Below are positions 1-5,696 of a stretch of 5,737 nucleotides of DNA, piece by piece (position 1 is the first letter of the stretch; each line of letters begins with the position of its first letter). Made by a program: the position numbers and the translations under genes. This DNA comes from Desulfonatronospira sp. (GTDB taxonomy: Bacteria; Desulfobacterota; Desulfovibrionia; Desulfovibrionales; Desulfonatronovibrionaceae), in the NCBI GenBank assembly GCA_003554505.1, contig PWGS01000125.1, positions 1-5,737 of the forward strand, in the 5' to 3' direction. The notes below the pieces were generated by a model. It saw only the letters and a program-made list of their open reading frames with translations. It had not been told where the DNA came from and made no database searches.

Positions 1-1159
1 GGGCGGCCTCGTTCATGAGGTTTTCCAGGTCGGCTCCGGAAAAGCCCGGAGTCTCCCTGGCCAGGCGCTCCAGATCAACATCCTGGTCAAGTTGTTTGTT
101 TTTAGAATGCACTTGCAAAAGTTCCACCCGGTCCTGGACCGTGGGCAGATCGACCATGATACGCCGGTCGAATCTTCCGGGCCGGGTCAGGGCCGGGTCC
201 AGGATATCCGGGCGGTTGGTAGAGGTCATGACCACGATGTTCTCGTGTTCTTCAAAACCGTCCAGTTCTCCAAGAAGCTGGTTCAGGGTCTGCTCGCGCT
301 CGTCATGTCCTCCGCCCATTCCTGAGCCGCGCCTGCGGCCTATGGCGTCAATTTCGTCAATGTAGATAATGCTGGGAGCGTTTTGCCTGGCTTCTTCAAA
401 GAGGTTGCGCACTCTCTTGGCTCCCACTCCAACAAACATTTCCATGAAATCCGATCCGGTAATGCTTAAAAAGGAAACCCCGGCTTCTCCGGCAACGGCT
501 TTTGCCAGAAGGGTCTTGCCGGTGCCGGGCGGACCAAGCAGTATCACCCCGCGGGGAACCTTTCCCCCCATCTCATGAAGCTTTCGGGGGTCCTTGAGAT
601 AGTCCACAACTTCCATGAGTTCCACCTTGGCTTCCCTGGCCCCGGCTACATCCTTGAAGGTGGTACTCTGTTTGCCCTGGTCGAATTTTTTGGCCTGGCT
701 CTTGCCGAACCCGAACATCCCGCCTCCGCCCTGCATTTTTTTGTACTGGGAATAAATAAGCAGCCCGATGAGCAGCAAGGGTATGGTGGAGAGAATCAGA
801 TACCAGAAAATAGGGCTTCGTTCCGGCTGGGTATGGACCTGGATGTCCTTTTCCTGAAGAAGGGGCATGAGCTGGTCATCTCCGAAGGCCGGGGTGTAGG
901 TCACGAAATCGGTATAGGCAATATCGTCCTTTTCCACCTCTTGATGCACCGAGCCCTCTATCCTGTCCCCGCGCACGGTGATTTCCTCCACGTTGTCCGC
1001 GCGCAGCTGAGCCAGGAAGTCGCTGTAGCTGATTTGCGCCGGCTGCCACATGGGGGCTGCAAAATTCCATACGATCAGCACCAGAAACAAAAATATCAGA
1101 ACATGCAGGAAAGTATCGTTTCGAAAGTCCGGTTTTTGCTGTTTTTGTTTATCTTGCAT
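1..1159 (-). CDS. ftsH: ATP-dependent zinc metalloprotease FtsH, N-terminal part (3' end outside window)
   Basis: FtsH is a hexameric inner-membrane AAA+ protease that unfolds and degrades damaged membrane proteins and short-lived cytosolic regulators. The reverse strand reads open from ATG at 1159 to the window edge (386 codons). Visible in order: a short charged N terminus; a first membrane helix at about residues 17-34; a periplasmic domain to about 115; a second membrane helix at about 117-138; a Gly-rich linker; then the AAA+ module. The module has Walker A GPPGTGKT (209-216), pore loop MFVGVG (F242), Walker B with DEID (268-271), TNRPD (314-318), and arginine fingers in RPGRFDR (R329, R332). 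The reading breaks off at NEAA, so the HEXXH protease domain lies outside. The start is supported by AAGGAG six bases upstream. Several usually conserved positions differ from E. coli FtsH (K248 after the pore loop, [18 protein letters not shown]), so this may be a paralogue rather than the main copy. Confidence 0.97.
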   Translation of the reverse strand, partial: MQDKQKQQKPDFRNDTFLHVLIFLFLVLIVWNFAAPMWQPAQISYSDFLAQLRADNVEEITVRGDRIEGSVHQEVEKDDIAYTDFVTYTPAFGDDQLMPLLQEKDIQVHTQPERSPIFWYLILSTIPLLLIGLLIYSQYKKMQGGGGMFGFGKSQAKKFDQGKQSTTFKDVAGAREAKVELMEVVDYLKDPRKLHEMGGKVPRGVILLGPPGTGKTLLAKAVAGEAGVSFLSITGSDFMEMFVGVGAKRVRNLFEEARQNAPSIIYIDEIDAIGRRRGSGMGGGHDEREQTLNQLLGELDGFEEHENIVVMTSTNRPDILDPALTRPGRFDRRIMVDLPTVQDRVELLQVHSKNKQLDQDVDLERLARETPGFSGADLENLMNEAA

Positions 1160-1176
1160 AAATAGCTCCTTTGTAG

Positions 1177-1205
1177 AACATACGTGCATCAGATCCTGAT
1201 TTCAA
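1177..1205 (-). promoter_or_regulatory. Candidate sigma-70 promoter for ftsH
   Basis: On the minus strand, TTGAAA (1205-1200) and TATGTT (1182-1177) are separated by 17 bases, matching the sigma-70 boxes at 5/6 and 4/6 positions. The -10 box ends 17 bases before the ftsH start codon, so the leader would be very short, with AAGGAG just after the start site. The -35 region extended by one base reads CTTGAAA, which also equals the -35 consensus of sigma-32 heat-shock promoters, but no CCCCAT-type -10 is seen. The spacer contains the 5-bp inverted repeat ATCAG-N3-CTGAT (1188-1200), a possible operator. Boxes seen by eye only. Confidence 0.45.
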
Positions 1206-1210
1206 GCAAG

Positions 1211-1268
1211 GATTGTGGGTTAGGGATTTGGGATTCAGGAATTGGGGAGTTCAGGTATTGGGGGATTG
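1211..1268 (+). repeat. Degenerate G-rich tandem repeat tract (GGGATT/GGAATT type)
   Basis: About eight consecutive irregular units of 6-10 bases each begin with 2-5 G and continue with ATT, TTA or ATTCA, for example GGGTTA, GGGATTT, GGGATTCA, GGAATT. G runs of three or more start at 1217, 1223, 1230, 1244 and 1260, so the strand could fold as a G-quadruplex. The tract lies between the two divergent promoters. A similar tract occurs at 5572-5614, about 4.3 kb away, so this is probably a dispersed intergenic repeat. I do not know a function. Confidence 0.55.
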
Positions 1269-1304
1269 AGAGAGTGGAGGGCTTGTGGGCGGGGCATTCA
1301 GTGC

Positions 1305-1333
1305 TTGATCCGGGACAGGGTTTTCTCTATTCT
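1305..1333 (+). promoter_or_regulatory. Candidate sigma-70 promoter for the mog-like/EndoQ-helicase operon
   Basis: TTGATC (1305-1310) and TATTCT (1328-1333) are separated by exactly 17 bases, each matching 4 of 6 consensus positions. Transcription would begin near 1340 and give a leader of about 70 bases before the ATG at 1413. It points away from ftsH, with the G-rich tract between the two promoters. Seen by eye; no experimental or statistical support. Confidence 0.4.
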
Positions 1334-1355
1334 GCCGCTTGCGGTAAAAACTTAA

Positions 1356-1389
1356 TCCGTCCGGTCCGGGAACCGGAAAGCCTGACGGA
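1356..1389 (+). promoter_or_regulatory. Leader hairpin upstream of the mog-like gene
   Basis: TCCGTC (1356-1361) pairs with GACGGA (1384-1389). The stem continues with CGGT (1362-1365) against ACCG (1372-1375), leaving a 6-base loop and an 8-base bulge on the 3' side. The structure ends about 11 bases before the GGGAG ribosome binding site (1401-1405). It could affect translation or be an operator. No T-run follows, so it is not a simple terminator. I cannot match it to the Moco riboswitch by eye. Confidence 0.35.
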
Positions 1390-1412
1390 CAATAAGACAC
1401 GGGAGACCGGGC

Positions 1413-2186
1413 ATGTTGACCATTCAAGGCAAAGGGGCGATCTCTGCAGGAGAAACCTGCATCCTGGGACCGCCTGGTGCAGAGGGAGCGCGCGGAAATT
1501 ATGCAAGTGAAGATCCGGGGCTCAGAGCAGTGCGGGCAGGGGTTTTTCTGCAGCAGGAAGTCCCTGTTTTTCAGGTGCTGGACAAGCCCTGGGTAAGCGG
1601 GAATGGAGAGACAGGCTTTCTGGGACTGACTCTCAAGGCCCTGGAGGATGTGGACCTGGAAAAAAAGCCTGAACTGCAGATCCAGTGCCGGGGAAGATCC
1701 CTGGCCTGGATAACCCTGAGCGACAAGGGGGCCCGGGGAGAGCGCACAGACACCAGCGGACCCATGATCCGGGAGACTGCGGAGAAAGAGCTTTTTCTTG
1801 CTCTTTGCAGGGGGTACGTTATACCCGATGATGTCTGTCTGTTGCGTTCTTTGTTGCAGTATCTGGCCCTGGGTGCCGGTTTTGACCTGATATTGACCAC
1901 AGGGGGCACCGGGCTTGGGCCACGGGATATCACCCCCGAGGTGACGGCCGGGATTCTGGAAAAGCGCCTGCCGGGGTTCGAGCAGGCCATGATGGCCGCT
2001 TCCCTGCAGAAGACCCCGCATGCGGCTATTTCCCGGGCAGTAGCCGGCACTCTGGATCAAAGCATCATTTTAAACCTCCCGGGAAGTCCCGGGGGAGTCA
2101 AAGAGAACCTGGAAGCGGTATTGCCGGCCATGGAGCACGCCCTGGCCAAGCTGCAGGGAGATCCTTCCGATTGTGCCGCGAAATAG
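1413..2186 (+). CDS. MogA/MoaB-family molybdopterin adenylyltransferase-like protein with N-terminal extension
   Basis: This cytoplasmic protein belongs to the family that adenylylates molybdopterin before metal insertion in molybdenum cofactor synthesis. Of its 257 residues, about 95-248 form the Mog domain: TLSDKGARGERTDTSGP (101-117), VIPDD (137-141), the signature TTGGTGLGPRDITPE (162-176), ISRAVAGTL (206-214) and NLPGSPGGVKE (221-231). D172 in the GTG...RDITP motif and D139 in the IPD motif line up with the two catalytic aspartates of E. coli MogA (D82 and D49). Residues 1-93 are extra compared with MogA/MoaB proteins of about 170-195 residues. They have no membrane segment, and I do not recognise a domain; they do not read as a MOSC domain. 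The ATG start has GGGAG seven bases upstream. The gene is first in an apparent operon with the EndoQ-helicase gene. Whether it acts as MogA or MoaB in function cannot be told from sequence. Confidence 0.93.
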   Translation: MLTIQGKGAISAGETCILGPPGAEGARGNYASEDPGLRAVRAGVFLQQEVPVFQVLDKPWVSGNGETGFLGLTLKALEDVDLEKKPELQIQCRGRSLAWITLSDKGARGERTDTSGPMIRETAEKELFLALCRGYVIPDDVCLLRSLLQYLALGAGFDLILTTGGTGLGPRDITPEVTAGILEKRLPGFEQAMMAASLQKTPHAAISRAVAGTLDQSIILNLPGSPGGVKENLEAVLPAMEHALAKLQGDPSDCAAK

Positions 2187-2197
2187 GTATGGAAACT

Positions 2198-5100
2198 ATG
2201 GATACATTTCTGGCTGATCTGCACATACATTCCTGTTATTCCCGGGCCACCAGCAAAAGCCTGGATCCTCCAAGCCTGGCCGCCTGGGCCGCGGCCAAGG
2301 GCATCCAGGTGGTGGGCACAGGCGACTTTACTCATCCCGGCTGGATGCAGATGCTGAAAGAGCACCTGGTCCAGGGGGAAGACGGACTGCTCTGCCTGAG
2401 TGAGAACAGTGACCTGTCCACATACATCCCCGGCTTTGAGCACAGGCTGGAAGCAAAAACAAGGTTCATGCTCTCAGCGGAGATAAGCTCCATCTACAAG
2501 CAGGGGGGCAAGGTACGCAAAATCCACAATCTGGTTTTTTTCCCGGGGTTTGAACAGGCGGAAAAGTTCAACCTCAAGCTGGAGCGCATCGGCAACCTCA
2601 AGGCCGACGGACGCCCCATCCTGGGCCTGGATTCCAGAAGCCTTCTGGAGATGGTCCTGGAGACAGACCCCTGGGGTTTTGTAATCCCGGCCCATATATG
2701 GACGCCCTGGTTTTCCCTTTTTGGTTCCAAGTCCGGGTTCGACAGTCTGGATGAGTGTTTCGGAGACCTGGCGGGCCATATTTTCGCCCTGGAAACAGGA
2801 CTGTCCTCTGATCCGGAAATGAACTGGATGTGGAGCAAGCTGGACCGTTTTGCCATGGTGTCCAATTCTGATGCACACAGCGCGGAAAACCTGGGCCGGG
2901 AAGTGAATCTTTTCCAGGGAGAAATGAGCTACCAGGGCATGTTTCGAGCCCTGCGACGGGAAGGTCTGGGGAACAGGTTTCTGGGAACCCTGGAGTTTTA
3001 TCCCGAAGAGGGCAAGTATCACCTGGACGGACACCGCAAGTGCAATGTAGTCCTGGATCCCAGGCAGACCCTGGCCCACAGGGGGAAGTGCCCGGTTTGC
3101 GGCAAGGATGTAACCGTAGGCGTGCTCAACAGGGTCATGGCCATGGCCGACCGGGAGGAGCCCAGCCGCCCTGAATATCAGCCGGGGTTTTCCTCGGTAA
3201 TCCCCTTAAAGGAGATAATCTCCGAGTTCCTGGGGGTCGGACCCAAGACCAAAAAAGTGCACGCCTTTTACACCAGCCTGGTGCACAGGTTCGGCCCGGA
3301 ACTGCAAATACTGCAGAGCGTGCCGGTGGAAGACCTGGGCAGGTTCAACAGTCCACTGGGCAAGGGCATTGCCAGGATGCGCGCCGGGGAGGTTATCCGC
3401 CGGCCCGGCTATGACGGGGAATACGGGGTGGTCAGGGTCTTTACCGAAACTGAAAGAAAGGAATTCCAAAAGGGTAAAAGGCTCATGCCTGTAGCTGGAG
3501 ATACCCGGAAGCAGGGATATGAGCGCATAAAGTCCGAGCGAATAGATTCTGCACCTGAAACAGAGGGTCCGGAAACGCCTCTGGAATTCAATGCCGCCCA
3601 GAAGCAGGCTATTGTGGCCGGTCCAGAGCCCGTTCTGGTCATGGCCGGCCCGGGGACGGGCAAGACTCAGACCCTCATGGGCAAAGTAAGCAGTCTTCTG
3701 AAGCAGGAGGTAAATCCCAGGCACATCCTGGTGCTGACTTTTACCCGCAAGGCGGCCCGGGAGCTCAAGGAGCGCCTCTCCGGCATCCATGGAGCCGACC
3801 AGGCCCTGCCCCGGGCGGAAACCATGCATGCCATGGCCTTCGAGCACTGGAAAAGGGTCTATGGGGAGGAGCCGCTTATACTGGGGGAAGAAGAGGCCTT
3901 CAGGGTGTTTGCAGAGTCCAGTCCGGAGCTGAAGGGCGCTGCCCTGAAAAAGGCCTGGCAGGAAACAGTGACAGCCAGGGAGCAGCTTCTGGAGCTACCT
4001 GCTGCCGGAGAGAACTACAATCGACAGAAGCAGGACTGGAACCAGGTGGATTATGCCGATCTCCTGGAGTTCTGGCTGCAGGAACTGCAAAGCGGCAAAT
4101 TTGTCCGTCCCTACACCCATGTACTGGTTGACGAGATCCAGGACCTGTCCCGGCTGCAGCTGGAGATTATCAGGGAATTGCTCCCGGAGAAAGGGGAGGG
4201 CTTCTTCGGCATCGGCGATCCCAGGCAGTCCATTTACGGCTTTCGCGGCGCTGCGGGGGATGTGCCGGAGGTGCTTGGTTCTTACTGGCCGGACCTGCAG
4301 GTTGTAAGCCTCAGGGAAAACTACCGTTCGGCCCGGGAGATCCTGGCACTTTCCCAGGGCCTTTTTCCAGAGGACGTAAGCCTTGAGGCCAGGGTGGGAT
4401 TTCCGGCCGGCATGACCCTGTACCGGGCTGCCGAAGGAGTGCAGGAAGCCCACTGGGGGGGCCAGAGGATCGGTGAACTCCTGGGAGGTACAGGGCACTG
4501 GCAGATGGACGGGCAGGATACTCAGACAGGTCTGGCTCCGGAGGATATAGCCATCCTGGTACGCTTCAAGGCCCTGGGTTCCGCCCTGGAAAAGGAGCTG
4601 CACCGAATGGGCATACCGGTGAGCGTGCCGCAGCAGGAGCCGTTTTACCGGGATCACCGGGTGGAGCTGATCCTGAAGGCGGCGGCCAGGGTGCTGGGGA
4701 TCAGCTGGAGCGAAGAGGTATTTGAATGCCCGGAAAAGGTGCTGGCTAAAGGCCCCCTTGGCCTGGCGGCATATCTAGGGGATATGCCTCCTTTTGATAA
4801 ATTTTTCTGGCAGAGCAGGGCCTTCAGAGAACTGGAAAAGCAGTACCGGGAAAAAGGAGGCTGGGCAGGGCTTATCAACCACATCCGCCTGGAAAGCGAT
4901 CTGGATCATGCGGAAATGAAGAGCAGAAAGGTCAAGATCCTGACCATGCACGCCGCCAAGGGACTGGAGTTTGAAGCAGTGTTTCTGCCGTGCCTGGAGG
5001 ACGGTATTGTACCTTTCGCCGGTACGGACTTTCTGCTTGGCAAGCCCGCTCAGGCAGAGCAGAAAAGCGATGAGCTTGAAGAGCAAAGGCTTTTTTATGT

Positions 5101-5281
5101 GGCCCTCACCAGGGCCAGGCGGCATCTTTTTCTGAGCCTCGCCGGCAGCAGGAAGGTGTATGGTCGTCTGCTGAGGCTGAAAGAGTCCAGATTTTTATCC
5201 AGGCTTGATCTGGCAGGGGGGCATAAGACCAGGGCCAGGATCTGCAAGACTAAAAGGGAAAAGAGGCCCAGGCTTTTTTAA
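2198..5281 (+). CDS. EndoQ-like PHP endonuclease fused to a UvrD/PcrA-type SF1A DNA helicase
   Basis: A two-part DNA repair protein of about 1027 residues. Part one (1-415) reads like endonuclease Q, which nicks DNA 5' of deaminated bases and abasic sites: PHP motif DLHIHS (7-12), VGTGDF (39-44), SAEIS (93-97), KIHNLVFFP (108-116), PAHIWTPW (164-171) and SNSDAHS (222-228). A zinc finger follows (H279, C282, C298, C301), then SSVIPLKEII (332-341). A charged linker spans about 416-461. Part two is a helicase: Q motif FNAAQKQA (464-471), Walker A GPGTGKT (484-490), TFTRKAARELKERL (514-527), VDEIQD (644-649), GDPRQSIYGFRGA (673-685), RENYRS (706-711), TMHAAKGLEFEAVFLP (916-931) and QRLFYVALTRAR (963-974). 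The C-terminal tail is basic. All core residues of both enzymes appear present. The start is uncertain: ATG 2198 is chosen because the PHP fold begins at once; ATG 2189 and TTG 2171 (AGGGAG 10 bases upstream) are alternatives. The mog-like stop lies 11 bases before ATG 2198, suggesting coupled translation. Confidence 0.95.
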   Translation: MDTFLADLHIHSCYSRATSKSLDPPSLAAWAAAKGIQVVGTGDFTHPGWMQMLKEHLVQGEDGLLCLSENSDLSTYIPGFEHRLEAKTRFMLSAEISSIYKQGGKVRKIHNLVFFPGFEQAEKFNLKLERIGNLKADGRPILGLDSRSLLEMVLETDPWGFVIPAHIWTPWFSLFGSKSGFDSLDECFGDLAGHIFALETGLSSDPEMNWMWSKLDRFAMVSNSDAHSAENLGREVNLFQGEMSYQGMFRALRREGLGNRFLGTLEFYPEEGKYHLDGHRKCNVVLDPRQTLAHRGKCPVCGKDVTVGVLNRVMAMADREEPSRPEYQPGFSSVIPLKEIISEFLGVGPKTKKVHAFYTSLVHRFGPELQILQSVPVEDLGRFNSPLGKGIARMRAGEVIRRPGYDGEYGVVRVFTETERKEFQKGKRLMPVAGDTRKQGYERIKSERIDSAPETEGPETPLEFNAAQKQAIVAGPEPVLVMAGPGTGKTQTLMGKVSSLLKQEVNPRHILVLTFTRKAARELKERLSGIHGADQALPRAETMHAMAFEHWKRVYGEEPLILGEEEAFRVFAESSPELKGAALKKAWQETVTAREQLLELPAAGENYNRQKQDWNQVDYADLLEFWLQELQSGKFVRPYTHVLVDEIQDLSRLQLEIIRELLPEKGEGFFGIGDPRQSIYGFRGAAGDVPEVLGSYWPDLQVVSLRENYRSAREILALSQGLFPEDVSLEARVGFPAGMTLYRAAEGVQEAHWGGQRIGELLGGTGHWQMDGQDTQTGLAPEDIAILVRFKALGSALEKELHRMGIPVSVPQQEPFYRDHRVELILKAAARVLGISWSEEVFECPEKVLAKGPLGLAAYLGDMPPFDKFFWQSRAFRELEKQYREKGGWAGLINHIRLESDLDHAEMKSRKVKILTMHAAKGLEFEAVFLPCLEDGIVPFAGTDFLLGKPAQAEQKSDELEEQRLFYVALTRARRHLFLSLAGSRKVYGRLLRLKESRFLSRLDLAGGHKTRARICKTKREKRPRLF

Positions 5282-5341
5282 GCCTTTGTAAGGTGCACTA
5301 ATGTGTATCCAGGAAGGCAGGTGCAAAGAAGGCGGCACGTT

Positions 5342-5488
5342 TTATCTAAGAAGGAAGTTGTAGAAGAATTTTTCGTAAAGCGTACAGACCCTTTGGGCCA
5401 TGACCGGCTTGAACCCTGCGCTCCTGAGGCGGCAATAGACATGCAGGGGATTAAAATGATGCTGAATAAAACCTTTGACTTTTTTCAT
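5342..5488 (-). CDS. Small basic 48-residue protein, function unknown
   Basis: The minus strand encodes MKKVKGFIQHHFNPLHVYCR, followed by a further 28 residues that include LRSAGFKP and the stretch LYEKFFYNFLLR at the end, with stop TAA. It is rich in Lys/Arg and aromatic residues, has two cysteines (19 and 35) and no signal peptide or clear membrane helix. The pattern NPLHVYCRLR followed by a LYE motif resembles short uncharacterised proteins I associate with Desulfovibrio relatives; this is memory, not a search. An in-frame TAA lies just three codons upstream of the ATG, which fixes the start. No Shine-Dalgarno sequence is evident, which lowers confidence. It is convergent with the helicase gene (60-base gap). 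The opposite-strand reading over the same bases looks less protein-like. Confidence 0.6.
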   Translation of the reverse strand: MKKVKGFIQHHFNPLHVYCRLRSAGFKPVMAQRVCTLYEKFFYNFLLR

Positions 5489-5521
5489 ATATGAACATTA
5501 GCAATAAGCATGCCTAGTTTC

Positions 5522-5548
5522 TTGAGGAAACACTTTTATCTTTATAAT
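5522..5548 (+). promoter_or_regulatory. Candidate rightward promoter with perfect TATAAT
   Basis: A consensus TATAAT box (5543-5548) is preceded by TTGAGG (5522-5527; 4/6 match to the -35 box) with a short 15-base spacer. It lies in the most AT-rich part of the window. It would transcribe the G-rich tract and the hairpin region, giving a leader of at least 140 bases before any coding sequence at the right edge. Chance TATAAT matches are common in AT-rich DNA. Confidence 0.33.
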
Positions 5549-5571
5549 CAATAAAAAGCAAGTTTTTTGTT

Positions 5572-5614
5572 GGGGATATCTGGATTTCGGGATTAAAAAG
5601 ATTGGGGAATTGGG
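5572..5614 (+). repeat. Second degenerate G-rich repeat tract
   Basis: The stretch contains GGGGATAT, GGATTTCGGGATT and ATTGGGGAATTGGG, closely resembling the units at 1211-1268 (GGATTTGGGATT differs by one inserted C). G runs are more widely spaced here, so quadruplex potential is weaker. Both copies are intergenic and on the same strand, supporting a dispersed repeat family rather than chance. Confidence 0.5.
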
Positions 5615-5625
5615 TAATTAGTTTC

Positions 5626-5652
5626 CATCCGGAAAGTCTTTCTTTCCGGATG
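5626..5652 (+). repeat. Perfect 11-bp inverted repeat / hairpin
   Basis: CATCCGGAAAG (5626-5636) and CTTTCCGGATG (5642-5652) are exact reverse complements around the 5-base loop TCTTT. The stem ends without a T-run on either strand, so it is not a classical terminator. An operator for a dimeric regulator or a leader-RNA structure is more likely. The core CTTTCCGG recurs at 5670-5677. Confidence 0.7.
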
Positions 5653-5670
5653 TTGAAGCTATTGGTTTTC

Positions 5671-5680
5671 TTTCCGGAAA
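5671..5680. repeat. 10-bp palindrome related to the upstream hairpin
   Basis: TTTCCGGAAA is a perfect palindrome and shares its core with both arms of the hairpin at 5626-5652. In RNA, TCCGGAAA (5673-5680) could pair with TTTCCGGA (5643-5650) and so compete with the first hairpin. GAGGAG and a T-rich run follow it. Confidence 0.5.
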
Positions 5681-5696
5681 CGAGGAGTTTTTTCTT

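Noticed and set aside
575..1165. 196-codon open frame on the plus strand
   Set aside because: It is antisense to the FtsH N-terminal region, which is unmistakable on the minus strand; the plus reading shows no family motif.
1335..1412. Moco riboswitch upstream of the mog-like gene
   Set aside because: The leader from the candidate start site is only about 70 bases and I cannot recognise the conserved Moco RNA elements in it.
1413..1691. MOSC domain fused to MogA
   Set aside because: The extension is too short for a full MOSC domain and lacks its conserved cysteine context.
1251..2060. 269-codon open frame on the minus strand
   Set aside because: It lies antisense to the mog-like gene, whose product has clear family motifs, and its translation is low-complexity Gly/Pro/Gln/Ser-rich with no recognisable domain. 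It would also run through the G-rich repeat.
5270..5285. AGGCTT-TTTT-AAGCCT hairpin over the helicase stop codon as a terminator
   Set aside because: The stem is only 6 bp and is followed by TTGTAAGG rather than a T-run on either strand. It may assist termination but does not meet the usual pattern.
5322..5345. GTGC...GCAC followed by GTTTT as a terminator
   Set aside because: A 4-bp stem with a 10-base loop is too weak to call.
5303..5494. 63-codon GTG-started frame on the plus strand
   Set aside because: It overlaps the minus-strand 48-codon gene almost fully. The minus reading looks more like a real protein; the GTG start with AAGGTG upstream is only weak support.
5626..5652. The perfect hairpin as a rho-independent terminator
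   Set aside because: No T-run directly follows on the plus or minus strand.
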